From NCBI GenBank assembly GCA_031002005.1, contig CM061914.1, positions 189,800,685-189,864,684 of the forward strand: DNA of 64,000 nucleotides, read 5' to 3'. The position numbers were made by a program, and so were the translations under genes. The notes beneath the pieces were generated by a model. That model was not told the origin of the DNA. It was given only the letters and a program-made list of their open reading frames with translations, and did no database searches. Shown one piece after another: positions 31,867 through 42,997 of this stretch (position 1 is the first letter of the stretch; each line of letters opens with the position of its first letter). This stretch comes from Vandiemenella viatica. Taxonomy: Eukaryota; Arthropoda; Insecta; Orthoptera; Morabidae.

Positions 31867-33377
31867 TAGTGTTGTAAAAAAACGGTTTTTTTTCTGGCTT
31901 GAAAAAAAAACATGAAAAAAAACTTAGAAAAAAAACATGTTTTTTTTTCTGGAACACGTTTTTTTTTCACAACTACTAAATCTCATATTTGTAAGGCAAT
32001 TATCGTTTAAAATGACTGTTCTAGAGTTTATTCTAAGTACTTGTCTTAGTTTAAAATCTACTATATTTTTCTAGTTCAGTAGGAAAAAAAATTACGAAAA
32101 TATTGGCAAAATTGACTGAAATTTTCTTTATGAACGGGGATTTCCCGAAGAGACTAGGTTGCGCGAGAAGGAATCCCCATTCCCCATTGTTTGGATTGAT
32201 ACTTGCTATTTGAAATAGTGCTGCCAGCCCTACAAAATTACCTACAGATCTTTTAAAAAATTAGGAATTTAAAATTTATCCACGGTTTTTTGCCTCTTTT
32301 TACTACTTATTGGGCTTTCCTTATATTCGTATACTTGTTAACTCTCAGAGTATAGTGGTACTGACTCATTAAATTGTCAGTAAGGGAGCGTGCATAAACC
32401 ACGTAGCTCCATTTTGGCCTCCTGTGAACCCCCTCTCCTCCCCCACGTAGCCCTACGTAGCTTTTGCCTACCCCCCCCTCACGTAGCACGTAGCTTTCTT
32501 CCGTTTTGATTCCAGAAGACATTTTTTACTGTTTTCTCTTGTCAAACTATTGTAAAGTACATACGGATATAATTAACTGAGGGAAATAAATATTCACATG
32601 CTGTTGTGAGTTCAGTTCCTCATTTTAACTGTGAAAAATGTTACGAAAGGATAGTTACGTGGCCTGGCTCGGAAACCCCCCCACCCAGCGTAGCCTTCCA
32701 GCTAACCCCTCCTCCCTCTGGACCGAGCCACTTAGTTTGTGCACGGTCCCTAATTATGAATCGTTTCCTTGCAACTGTTGGTGTAAACAAACGATTGAAA
32801 AGAAGTAAAGCTCCTATTTTGTTTGATAATAGATTTTAATTCAAACTTAAAAGACCGTAATACAGAACTATCGGTGCAGTCTTTATGCACAGTGTGTACT
32901 TTGCTCACAATTTAAAATTGCAATCTCAAAATCTTTTGCGTACAATACAAGAACAACCAGTAAAAGAAAATTTAACTATTTCTGAAGTTACGGATCTAGA
33001 GGAGACAGAAGAAGAGACAGAAAATTCCGACACCGATCGAACTAGTGTTGGTAGTGCTGATACTAGTGAATATGGTACTGACATAGAGGATGAATAAAAT
33101 TATGTTACCTATATAGATACACTTATGAATCATTATGTGAGACATTATATGATTCAGTAAGACTTAAACACCCTTGTAAAATGGAAGTTCCTTAAATAAA
33201 ACTATAATTTATCAAATATATTGTTTTCTGAAAAGAAAAAAAAAATTTAGAAAAAAAACAAAATTTAGAAAAAAAAACAAAATTTAGAAAAAAAACACGG
33301 GTGCTAAGTTTTTTTTCATGTTTTTTTTCACAAAGCTGAAAAAAAACATTTTGTTTTTTTTTCAGTTTGCAACACTA
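31867..33377. mobile_element. hAT element (TAGTGTTG family), copy 2
   Basis: Ends TAGTGTTGTAAAAAAAC...TTTGCAACACTA. Perfect 8-bp duplication GGCGGATC (31859-31866 and 33378-33385). Empty sites are intact in B (38999-39006) and C (45637-45644). An open frame at 32885-33097 encodes an acidic tail (EETEEETENSDTDRTS) that may be the end of a lost transposase; the same block is broken in copy 1. Confidence 0.95.
32384..32750. mobile_element. PIF/Harbinger-like MITE nested in the hAT
   Basis: Ends GGGAGCGTGCATAAAC and GTTTGTGCACGGTCCC, with TAA on both sides (32381-32383, 32751-32753). The sister hAT copy 1 lacks it (empty site near 29555). Interior has two C-rich tracts and at least five ACGTAG words. 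Confidence 0.9.
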
Positions 33378-33849
33378 GGCGGATCCAGTATCTTGCTTAT
33401 TTTGGTTGGGGGGGGCTTGCCTTCAGTGGATTTTGGCTTTGGGGGGGGGGCCTTGATTCAGGCAAAAGGTAGTATTCACAGTCACCTCGAGTCTCGAATC
33501 CGGAGAGTTAAAAAAATAAGAAAAAATCTCCAAAATTATGATTTCGGAGGTGCCCTAGATACTTTTGGGGGAGGCTTGAGCCCTCTAGTCCCCCTCCCCC
33601 CTGGATCCGCCCCTGGATTTAGGGAAACCATTGAAATAACAAACTCAGATGCCCGGACGGGGATTCGTACCTGCGTCCTCTCGAATGCGAGGACAGAGCG
33701 TTAACCACTCACCCACGACACTCGGGGAAGGAGGATGAATGACACACGGCACAAGAACATACTCTAGGATATAGCTGAGATTTTATAGCGTGAAAAAGAA
33801 TTTATGTGAAAGAACAATGATAGTTAAATATGGATTGTAATCTGAAACT

Positions 33850-34090
33850 TCCTGCGCAGTATTATTCAAATGGTGGTCTACGATCTGTCAGAAACAAAAT
33901 AGAAGAGCCCTACATGAAGAATTTGGCCAGGGTACTCTGGAGAAAAGATATTGCTACTTGCTTCAAAATAAAAAAAAAACCATTACAGTATTATTCAAAC
34001 GCTGATCTATGGTTCCTCTGAAACAAACAGAACAGTCCCTCTACAAAGAATTTAAAGATCAGGGTAGTGGAGATAACGAGAGACAATATC
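33850..34090 (+). repeat. Two ~133-bp tandem units
   Basis: Two units begin cagtattattcaaa at about 33853 and 33986 and continue with a diverged (g/c)tctgaaacaaa and (t)acaaagaatt series. The pair is also in arm C (about 44905-45115). Confidence 0.65.
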
Positions 34091-34229
34091 AATACGAGCA
34101 AGCAATTTAAAATAGACCTTGGATTTGACTTCGAAACATTAGGTTCATTCACAATTAATATTAAGTTGTGCTCATTAATTATTCCCCCCCCCCAAATTTT
34201 TTTTAACTCCTTACGTCTCTTAACAACGA

Positions 34230-34436
34230 GGTCTTTAGAGACGGGAAAGGATGGGGGGCAAGGATGGGGGGCAAGGATGGGGACAAGGAATGGGAAGGAA
34301 TTCGGCCATGGCCTTTTGAAGGAAGCATCCCTGCATTTGCCTGGAGTGATTTGGGAAACCATGGAAAACCAGAATCTGGATGCCCGGACGGGGATTCGAA
34401 CCGCCGTCCGACCGAATGCGAGGCGAGAACGCCAAA
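34230..34436 (-). mobile_element. tRNA-derived SINE, family 1, arm A only
   Basis: Reverse strand has B box GGTTCGAATCC, body GGTTTTCCATGGTTTCCC and tail GACCTCGTTGTTAAGAG. Arm C at about 44755-44790 has uninterrupted sequence (T run then G run) here, so this SINE arrived after the duplication. Confidence 0.85.
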
Positions 34437-35361
34437 AAATAAAAAATAAAAAATAAAAAATAAATAAAACATCGTTTTTGTGAATATTTAAGGTATTTAC
34501 CCTACACAATACCTATAAAAGTATCAGAATAGCGTGTGGTGCAAGCAAGAACTGTTGTATAATGGGATTTGTTTACTTTATGACATTAAAGTATTGTGTA
34601 GATAAAGCAGCGAATCACTTTAGCTGTCCTGCTGTTTGCGCTAACGGAAAATTTTGTAATTGTAGTTACAGTGTCTGCCACCAGTTCCCGCTGCCGTCAC
34701 TTGTCGTCACTTGTCGCGTGCAAACCTATTATATTCTGTCTGGTGCATCCTGCCATTGTGTTTCTGTTCGAGTTGGTGGTTAGAGGTTGTGTATGCGATA
34801 GTTTCAGTTAAGAGGATACTCCCAGAGAAAACTTCTTAAGTTACATCTAATATTTGCTGCAAAGGCGAATACGTCACTTCAGCTGGCGGTCACTTTCTGG
34901 TGAGTGTCTTTGTGATGTTTTGTTAGCTGCATCAGGCGCTGTCCCATTTCACGTTGTTATGGTTGTAAGCAGTTACAATTATGCATTACGCTGGTTCATG
35001 TCATATTCTGTTATTCTTTATGACACGAGTCGTCAGGAGCGGTATTTCTTATTTGTGCGCTAATGATCCCGATGTCGACGCGCCCTAAAGCAACACCAAC
35101 AATCTTATTTGTGGTTTGCCATTATTTTGGTTGATGTTGCTCTGATCTTTTGCTCTCACTGATTGTCATTTGACGCCACTTCTAGTATAAACCACTCACT
35201 ATTTGCCGCGTGGATTTTTTCTCGAACCTTTTCGAGTGTCCGCTACAGTTCGGTTTTAACTTCTTTGTGTATTAACTCTTATAATATGGAGAAATGTACA
35301 GTTATTTAAATCGTTGTTTTTCGGGCTTTAAAGTTTGCTTCAATTTGCACAATGGATATTG

Positions 35362-35638
35362 GGGTCTACTAGAGATCGCGATTCCGCTACAACAACATTC
35401 AGTAATATCGTTGGAAAACTGCTGTAGTAAATCGCAAGACGTATTGTTTTCAAGCACTAATTACGATATAATACAGCCTGGATCATTATTTTGAAGCAGA
35501 AATTAGGTTGTAATACAGCCTGGACCAGCATGAAACCGTTAAATGTACTTGGGAAAGAATTTCTAGTGGAGTCTTGCGTTTGACCACTGCAGTATTTTGA
35601 TGTAAACTTCTGGCGGAATCGCGATCTCCAGTAATCCC
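35362..35638. mobile_element. 277-bp MITE with 8-bp duplication, arm A only
   Basis: Ends GGGTCTACTAGAGATCGCGA and its near inverse (GGGATTACTGGAGATCGCGA in reverse). Perfect 8-bp duplication GGATATTG (35354-35361, 35639-35646). The empty site is present in arm C at 43870-43877. Superfamily unresolved: the 8-bp duplication fits hAT or P, but the ends are not the usual hAT ones. Confidence 0.9.
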
Positions 35639-35689
35639 GGATATTGTTATGAGGATACAACATTTTGACATATTTTTTTTGATTTACTA

Positions 35690-35925
35690 TAAATTGCGAT
35701 TCCGCTGTAACTACATTCCTCCGCGCGGAGTAATATTGCGGTGGCCAATCGCAAGACTAGTAGGAACACAACCTAGACGAGAATGACATAAAGTATTAAT
35801 TAGTTTGTTTTCCATTATGGATTATTCTAGTGCTCCAGAGAGTATTAAAACCAAAATACGAGTTCAGAGTAATGCTTCTGGCCGCAGTATTAGTCCGCGC
35901 GGAGGAATCGCGTAATTTGGTACGC
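35690..35925. repeat. Inverted-repeat remnant with CTCCGCGCGGAG
   Basis: Two inverted blocks (near 35715-35745 and 35890-35915) carry CCTCCGCGCGGA and an AATATTGCGG/CCGCAGTATT pair. The left block, including GCGATTCCGC, resembles the ends of the 277-bp MITE, so it is probably an older relative. Shared with arm C (43590-43815). Confidence 0.55.
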
Positions 35926-36514
35926 ACATTATTTTAGAAATTGTCAGGTAAATCTTTAAAATGTATCAAATATGCTTAAAGTTTTTCGAAATGTGGGTAC
36001 ATTGTTAGACGTTCCTACGCAACAAATACATATTTCTCATTTGTTTTTATTGCATGTGTATCTTAAAATTCATTTTCGGAGAGAAAACTGCATTCGACAT
36101 CCATATGGAATGTACAGAACATGTAATCGCACACGTAATGATAAAAACAATTCAGTTATTATGGCAGACATATTGCGCTGAGAGATTTACATTCGTATAA
36201 GTCGTTTTGGACAGAGAGATTAGCACGAGATGTTAATATTCACATAATACTTCATTAGAACGGAAAGAATTCCTGTGTGAGTAGGAACTCTGGACCAAGT
36301 AGTGAAAAGATGGACAAAGGCGTAGAAATACGTTGTAAGAAAGGCTTTAAATAAAATTTCTGGCCGATTTAGCGGCTGTGATATATCTACTAGCTCTTAT
36401 CGAAAGGCAAGCCATTGCTGTAATGGTAACTTCAGTGTCGAATTATTCATACACCACGTGGTTTTTCACTTTACCTGGAGTATATTCTCAAATACTTCCT
36501 CTGACACGTGAGTA

Positions 36515-37430
36515 CAGTAAAACCTCCTTATTCGCGGGGAATACGTTCCGTAAAGATACCGCGAATATGGAATAGTAATTTGTATGGGATTATTGGAGAT
36601 ACGATCCAAGGTTCCGACAAAAAACAAATTAAATCAATTAATTAAGAGATTTTAAGCAATATGTTTTAGTTATTGTCAGGCTTAGGCAATGTTTTAAAAA
36701 ATTTCGTAATTTTTTGTTTGTTTCTGTTTTATCACTTTTAAACGGCCTTCAATTTGAGTTGTGGCATTTAAAGGGACATCCACAAATTACGTCACACGAA
36801 TTTCATGATTTTTGGACCCCTCCCTCCCCCCATGTCACAGGTTGTTACATTGTGGAACCCCCCCCCCCCTCTCCCCTGGTGTGACGTCACATATTTTGCA
36901 TTTTAAATTTATAAATTAAAACAGCACTTCCAAAGTGATTTATGTATTTCTAGGTAACAAATCATATCAACAATAAATCAAACGGTTAAGAAAATATATA
37001 AAAAAACATAAAAAAGCGAATTAATGATACAAAATTGAGTCATCATGTGTCCATGGATTTTGAACCCATTTGACACGCACCCCCCCCCCCCTTTTTCACT
37101 TGATGTCAGACTTTGTTGACCTCACCCCCCCCCCCTCAAGGTGTGACGTAATTTATGGATAGCCCCTTAACAATTTGTATTTTAAAAACAAGACTGCTTT
37201 TCATAGACGGATCAATTTTCATGGAGAAATGGCAAAGCTCATTTCCCATCCGCAGACCTTCACACAGGTTTTATTAGAATTAAATGTCACCATTTCAGTG
37301 CTCGTTGATGTGTCTTCTTCAATGCGTTGGGGATTTAACATATCCTCCAAATCGCTTTCAGTCTAATATTCATATTGCGATTCAAGCAACTCTTGAATGT
37401 CACTTGATTCTATCTGTTCAAAATCTTTTT
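36515..37430 (-). mobile_element. pogo/Tigger-like transposon remnant
   Basis: TA followed by CAGTAAAACCTCCTTATTCG (36515), a typical Tigger-type TIR. On the minus strand at 37425-37180 a broken frame reads DFEQIESSDIQELLESQYEY, stop, TESDLEDMLNP. This fits the acidic C-terminal tail of Tigger/CENP-B-like transposases. The duplication edge truncates the rest. A TTAA MITE sits inside. Equivalent plus-strand sequence is at 42070-42997. Confidence 0.65.
36772..37166. mobile_element. TTAA-type MITE (arm A copy)
   Basis: Ends GGGACATCCACAAATTACGT and GTAATTTATGGATAGCCCC between TTAA and TTAA. Contains long C runs and gacgtcac words. Copy in arm C at 42344-42740. Could be piggyBac- or Kolobok-type by target site. 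Confidence 0.8.
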
Positions 37431-37443
37431 TATTTATTTATTT

Positions 37444-37552
37444 AAGTCATTAGAGGCGGGATGGGACTGGGGACATGGAACTGGAGGGAATTCGGCCATG
37501 GCCTAATGAAGGAAGCACCCCGGCTTTCGCCTGGAGTGATTTGGGTTCAAAA
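37444..37552 (-). mobile_element. tRNA-derived SINE, family 1, headless
   Basis: Reverse-strand body AAATCACTCCAGGCG and tail GGCCATGGCCGAATTCC are present. The head is absent. It lies just inside the contig end at the gap. Confidence 0.75.
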
Positions 37553-37622
37553 CCATGTCGTCCTATGCCATTCGCAACTTGAGCAATGTTTCCAGTTAAT
37601 GTCTGAATTTGCACGGATTCTC

Positions 37623-38622
37623 NNNNNNNNNNNNNNNNNNNNNNNNNNNNNNNNNNNNNNNNNNNNNNNNNNNNNNNNNNNNNNNNNNNNNNNNNNNNNN
37701 NNNNNNNNNNNNNNNNNNNNNNNNNNNNNNNNNNNNNNNNNNNNNNNNNNNNNNNNNNNNNNNNNNNNNNNNNNNNNNNNNNNNNNNNNNNNNNNNNNNN
37801 NNNNNNNNNNNNNNNNNNNNNNNNNNNNNNNNNNNNNNNNNNNNNNNNNNNNNNNNNNNNNNNNNNNNNNNNNNNNNNNNNNNNNNNNNNNNNNNNNNNN
37901 NNNNNNNNNNNNNNNNNNNNNNNNNNNNNNNNNNNNNNNNNNNNNNNNNNNNNNNNNNNNNNNNNNNNNNNNNNNNNNNNNNNNNNNNNNNNNNNNNNNN
38001 NNNNNNNNNNNNNNNNNNNNNNNNNNNNNNNNNNNNNNNNNNNNNNNNNNNNNNNNNNNNNNNNNNNNNNNNNNNNNNNNNNNNNNNNNNNNNNNNNNNN
38101 NNNNNNNNNNNNNNNNNNNNNNNNNNNNNNNNNNNNNNNNNNNNNNNNNNNNNNNNNNNNNNNNNNNNNNNNNNNNNNNNNNNNNNNNNNNNNNNNNNNN
38201 NNNNNNNNNNNNNNNNNNNNNNNNNNNNNNNNNNNNNNNNNNNNNNNNNNNNNNNNNNNNNNNNNNNNNNNNNNNNNNNNNNNNNNNNNNNNNNNNNNNN
38301 NNNNNNNNNNNNNNNNNNNNNNNNNNNNNNNNNNNNNNNNNNNNNNNNNNNNNNNNNNNNNNNNNNNNNNNNNNNNNNNNNNNNNNNNNNNNNNNNNNNN
38401 NNNNNNNNNNNNNNNNNNNNNNNNNNNNNNNNNNNNNNNNNNNNNNNNNNNNNNNNNNNNNNNNNNNNNNNNNNNNNNNNNNNNNNNNNNNNNNNNNNNN
38501 NNNNNNNNNNNNNNNNNNNNNNNNNNNNNNNNNNNNNNNNNNNNNNNNNNNNNNNNNNNNNNNNNNNNNNNNNNNNNNNNNNNNNNNNNNNNNNNNNNNN
38601 NNNNNNNNNNNNNNNNNNNNNN
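37623..38622. other. Assembly gap (1000 N) at the centre of the inverted duplication
   Basis: Exactly 1000 ambiguous bases. The right edge falls inside the head of a family 1 SINE. Confidence 0.99.
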
Positions 38623-39063
38623 AGTGGTTAACGCTCTGTCCTCGCATTCGAGAGGACGCAGGTACGAATCCCCGTCCGGGCATCTAAGTTTGTTATTTCA
38701 ATGGTTTCCCTAAATCCAGGGGCGGATCCAGGGGGGGGGGACTAGAGGGCTCAAGCCTCCCCCCAAAAGTATCTAGGGCACCTCCGAAATTATAATTTTG
38801 GAGACATTTTTTTCTTTTTAGCTCTACTGATTCGAGACTCGAGGGGACTATGAATACTACCTTTTGCCTGAATCAAGCCCCCCCCCCCAAAGCCAAAATC
38901 CACTGAAGGCAAGCCCCCCCCAACCAAAATCGCACTCAAGCCAAGCCCCCCCGCCCAAACCAAAGTCCGGTCAAGCCCCTCCCCAAAGCAAGATACTGGA
39001 TCCGCCCCTGCCTAAATCACTCCAGGCGACTGCCGGGATGCTTCCTTCACAAGGCCATGACAT
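38623..39063 (+). mobile_element. tRNA-derived SINE, family 1, split by hAT MITE (copy B)
   Basis: Head 38623-38716 and tail from 39011, interrupted by the hAT MITE with 8-bp duplication CCTAAATC. Confidence 0.88.
38717..39010. mobile_element. 300-bp hAT MITE (copy B)
   Basis: CAGGGGCGGATCCAGG ... GGATCCGCCCCTG with perfect 8-bp duplication CCTAAATC (38709-38716, 39011-39018). Interior is rich in C and G runs. Confidence 0.93.
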
Positions 39064-39069
39064 CGACGA

Positions 39070-39416
39070 GGGGTTGGCTGGAAGGCTACGCTGCGCTACA
39101 TGGGGAAAAGGGGGGGGGAGAGGTACGAAGCCACGTCACTTAGCTTTCCATTCATATTATTTTTCACAATTAAAATGAGGTAGAGAATCTCACAACAGCA
39201 TATGAATATTTATTTCTGTCATTTAATTATCTCCGCATGTAATTTACGATAATCTGACAAGAGAAAACAGTACAAAATGTCTTCTGGAATCAAAAGGGAA
39301 GAAAAGCTACGTGCTACACCGTGGGGAGAGAGAGGGGGTAGAGGCAAAAGCCACGTCAGGCTACGTGGGGGGGGGGGAGGGTTTCACAGTAGGCCACGTG
39401 ATTTAATGGACACTAC
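39070..39416 (+). mobile_element. PIF-like ACGTAG MITE (copy B)
   Basis: Same unit as 31447-31797 in reverse, with two G runs and the central cttctggaatcaaaaggg block. Confidence 0.8.
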
Positions 39417-39805
39417 CTCTTCGATTCTGAAGTCATTACAGGCGAGAACGGGAAGGAATTCGGTCAAGGGGCACAAACAACAAAAAGAATCCGTCTGCCC
39501 GGGAGTACACGAGAAATCATTCAAATTACTTGTCAAACTTTTCCGCTGCTAAACAGCAATCGTTATTATCAATTAAGGCGCTGCCTACCAGAGAAGTTTT
39601 GTACGAAATAAGTAGCCTATTCGATAGAAAACATGAGACGGCGAGGACAGATAAAGGAGCCAGGGAGAGGAACAACGTAAAGAGAGGAGTTTCTAACACA
39701 CATACGTAAAACTGGGAATCCTGATGTGTCAATGGAGACTTTCCCGGCGTATCGATTGCAACAAAATCTTCTCGGGTGTCCAGCCGGATGGTGGTGTAAA
39801 AACAC

Positions 39806-39840
39806 GACGTTTCGACAGCTGACTCTGCTGTCTTCATCAG
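39806..39840 (-). other. Hammerhead-like structured motif (copy B)
   Basis: Minus strand reads CTGATGA, A, GACAGC, loop AGAGTCA, GCTGTC, GAAACGTC. The stem is perfect over 6 bp. Confidence 0.6.
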
Positions 39841-40121
39841 GTATCTTGTGGTTTTTGTCAGCTGACTGTCTCAGCCTCGACTGGGCATGCTGTCAATTTT
39901 TCAGGGTCACTACGGTCTCTCATTAGAAATATATATATATATAGAATTTCTGTATATTATCTGATGTAATTAGTCCATTTTTAATTGATCTTACAGTTGA
40001 TGGGTAATATATTATATCACTGTAGTAAAATAGTTTCTAGTAAGAGTGGAGGCTTTCTGGGCGTTGTAAATAGACGAAATTTTTCTCTCTTTATTTTTAC
40101 TTACGGCTTTACGCCTCGTCG

Positions 40122-40334
40122 ACGTCGAGGTCATTAGAAGCGGGAAGGGACTGGGGACAACGAACAGGGAAGGAATTCGGCCATGGCCTTTGATGGAACC
40201 ATCGCGGCATTCGCCTGGAGTGATTTGGGGAAACCATGGATAACCCAAATCTGGATGCCCAGATGGGGATTCAAACCGGCGTCCTCCCGAATGCGAGGCC
40301 GGAACTTTATCTGTTCGCCCACCACTCTCGGTGA
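40122..40334 (-). mobile_element. tRNA-derived SINE, family 1 (copy B)
   Basis: Same copy as 30559-30802, in reverse. Confidence 0.9.
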
Positions 40335-40379
40335 AATTTTCTGTGGAAACTAGTCGAGTGAGATAGTTTGTGAAGTCAC

Positions 40380-40418
40380 TTGAGGATGGTGGCAGACTGA
40401 TATCACCGCCGAAACGTC
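40380..40418 (+). other. Hammerhead-like motif in small foldback element (copy B)
   Basis: TTGAGGA, T, GGTGG, loop, CCGCC, GAAACGTC. The first base of the 5' box is T instead of C. Confidence 0.4.
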
Positions 40419-40736
40419 ATGTCATAGAAACGTATTCACTAGTTTCCAGAGAAAATTTCATCTAGTTTTTAGTATTTCAAAAACATATCCTATAATCCAT
40501 GTGGCTACCTTCCTTTATCGCAATGATCCAGACTGCTATAGTCATCTACGCACTGCTACTTCCGTCTGCATTTTGTTTTATTAGTAGGCCTACAACTAAT
40601 CTATAGGTTATATTTATTTATATAAATTTATTCGGCGTGACATTTGTGCCCTTAACAACTGCACATACCATATACACATCCCGTATACTTTAATACCAAA
40701 AGTATACTTCTGTAATAACTGTTAAAATACTATTAT

Positions 40737-42067
40737 GGCCCTATTACACTAGGCGACTTGGCGGCGCAACCAGCCGCGGCACTGGTGTCTCTGTTGGCGA
40801 CGCAACCAGTATTCTGGTGGCGCCGCCAGCCAGCCACTCGCACAACCGAGCAGTCACTTTGCTGTTATCCTCGCATTGTACGCGAATTGTGTAGTTGAAT
40901 ATGTCCAGTAAACTACAGAATGTCACTGTGGAAATGAGTGGAAGTGAAAGTGTAGAGGGGTAAAGCAAAAAGAATTTCTCATTTTCGTATCTTACGTGGA
41001 GGGAGGGGGGGGGGGGGGGGGGTTCCGAGCCAGGCCACGTAGCTTTCCTTTCATAAAATTTTTCACAATTAAAATGAGGAATAGAACTCACAACAGCATG
41101 TGAACACTTATTTCCGTCATTTAATTATCTCCGTATGTAATTTACAATAGTCTGCCAAGAGAAAACAGTACAAAATGTCTACTGGAATCAAAGGGGTAAA
41201 AAGCTACGTGCAACGTGGGGGGGGGGGGGGGGGTTCACAGGAGGTCAAATTGGAGCTACGTGGTTTATGCACGCTCCCTAAGGGGCCTGTAGACTAACAA
41301 ATTTCTTTGACAAATTTGTCGGTAAAAACTTCACGTTTTCATCAAACAATAGCGCAAACACTCAATCCAAAGATAAAAGAAATTTGTCAATCTTGCCTGT
41401 AGCTTCCTTATACGGATGTGGCGCAGTAAGCAGTAAAGTTAAAGCATTTTTGACGTTGACTGGAGCACTGTGTATTAAGAAAAAAAGCGTAGACGTTGGT
41501 CTAGATCCAGAGATGGATGAAATTAAGAGAAAAATGCACACACGAAAATTTATTACGAGTAAATATTACGCGCAGAACCGACAACTACTACATTAACATG
41601 TTGAGCATCAACCACAAAACTTTTACTATTCCCTACGTCCTCGAATTGAAAGAAAAATGACATCGTTACCGTGCACCACAATCTTGTGATAAATTCTTGT
41701 AGAACTCTACGAAACAAATCGAAAATATTTTTGATATCTCGCTTGGTTTTTGAGTACACCATGTTAAAAATCAGTTATAGGTGTAGCTCTTTGTGCTTTT
41801 AGTTCGTTTCTTCTGGTCCAGGTCGTATTTCAACCTGCAACAACCATTAGGAAGAAAATAAAACACCTACAGCGCGTTTACACAATGTAGTGGTTTTGGT
41901 GATTTTTTTTCTTCTGGTCCAGGCCAGATGTCACCCTAACCTCCTCACTTTTGAGATACAATATCTCGAGATCCATGCGAGATATGAAAGAAAAATGTAT
42001 TCCTTTGGCTATGGCGAAGGATTTCTTTTGGTCGAGGCCTCATTTCAACCTAACTACGTCATATTTC
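40737..42067. other. Unique segment between copies B and C, made of repeat fragments
   Basis: Starts tggccctattacactaggcg, a MITE-like terminus. 40990-41278 is a truncated PIF-like ACGTAG MITE ending GCACGCTCCC next to TAA. 41281 starts another terminus-like aggggcctgtagactaac. 41600-42065 carries the tggtccagg...atttcaacct and atatctcgaga words of the 149-bp repeat of the 10.7-kb hAT family, in reverse. The 70-codon frame at 41384 is not recognised. Confidence 0.6.
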
Positions 42068-42069
42068 GA

Positions 42070-42997
42070 TAAGTAAATAAAAATGATTTTGAACAGATAG
42101 AATCAAGTGACATTCAAGAGTTGCTTGAATCGCAATATGAATATTAGACTGAAATCGATTTGGAGGATATGTTAAATCCCCAACTCATTGAAGAAGACGC
42201 TTCAACGAGCACTGAAATGGCGACATTTAATTCTAATAAAACCTGTGTGAAGGTCTGCGGATGGGAAATGAGCTTTGCGATTTCTCCATGAAAACTGATC
42301 CGTCTATGGAAAGCAGTCTTGTTTTTAAAATACAAATTGTTAAGGGGCCATCCATAAATTACGTCACACCTTGAGGGGGGGGGATGAGGTCAACGAAGTG
42401 TGACATCGTGTGACAAGGGGGGGGGGGGGCGTGTCATAAATGGGTTCAAAATCCATGGACACATGATGACTCAATTTTGTATCATTAATTCGCTTTTTTA
42501 TGTTTTTTTATATTTTCTTAATCGTTTGATTTATTGTTGATATGATTTTTTAACTATAAATACATAAATCATTTTGGAAGTTCTGTTTTAATTTATAAAT
42601 TTAAAATTGCAAAATATGTGACGTCACACATCAGGGGTGGGTGGGGGGGGGTGTTCCACAAATGTAACAACCTGTGACATGGGGGGAGGGAGGGGTCCAA
42701 AAATCATAAAATTCGTGTGACGTAATTTGTGGATGTCCCCTTAAATGCCACAACTCAAATTGAAAGGCCGTTTAAAAGTGATAAAACAGAAACAAAAAAT
42801 TTCGAATTTTTTTAAAACATTGCCTAAGCCTGACAATAATAACTAAAACATATTGCTTAAAATCTCTTAATTAATTGATTTAAATTGGTTTTTTTCGGAA
42901 CCTTGGATCGTATCTCCAATAATCCCATACAAATTACTATTCCATATTCGCGGTATCTTTACGGAACGTATTCCCCGCGAATAAGGAGCTTTTACCG
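42070..42997 (+). mobile_element. pogo/Tigger-like remnant (arm C copy)
   Basis: Plus-strand frame from 42085 reads FEQIESSDIQELLESQYEY, then a stop. The TIR in reverse ends at TA 42998-42999. Confidence 0.65.
42344..42740. mobile_element. TTAA-type MITE (arm C copy)
   Basis: GGGGCCATCCATAAATTACG ... GTGGATGTCCCC, flanked by TTAA (42340-42343, 42741-42744). Confidence 0.85.

Larger units (their letters stand above)
31855..33615. mobile_element. 300-bp hAT MITE (CAGGGGCGGATCCAG ends), itself interrupted
   Basis: Ends CAGGGGCGGATC and GGATCCGCCCCTG. Perfect 8-bp duplication GATTTAGG (31847-31854 and 33616-33623). The intact size is about 300 bp, as in B (38717-39010) and C (45347-45648). In arm A it holds a 1.5-kb hAT inserted in its terminal GGCGGATC. 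Confidence 0.9.
31800..33729 (-). mobile_element. tRNA-derived SINE, family 1, split by nested insertions
   Basis: SINE tail part 31800-31854 and head part 33616-33729 (B box in reverse, GGATTCGTACC). They are separated by a hAT MITE with 8-bp duplication GATTTAGG. In copies B and C the same SINE is split only by the MITE. Confidence 0.88.
28763..37432 (+). repeat. Segmental duplication, arm A
   Basis: Collinear in reverse complement with 47723-42068 (arm C), and in part with 40736-38623 (copy B), at very high identity by eye. The outer edge begins CTGAGGATC. The inner edge lies inside a Tigger-like remnant. Arm A carries several insertions absent from arm C. No host coding sequence was recognised in it. 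Confidence 0.93.
38623..40736 (-). repeat. Segmental duplication, partial copy B
   Basis: Near-identical to 45249-47372 in the same orientation, and to the corresponding part of arm A in reverse. It ends at aaaatactatta, after which it joins unrelated sequence at 40737. The left end is cut by the gap. Confidence 0.93.

Noticed and set aside
37461..38687. Apparent 300-400-codon frames across the second gap
   Set aside because: Almost entirely unknown bases; the edges are SINE sequence.
41384..41596. 70-codon frame between duplication copies
   Set aside because: No ATG at its stated start and no family match; surrounded by MITE fragments.
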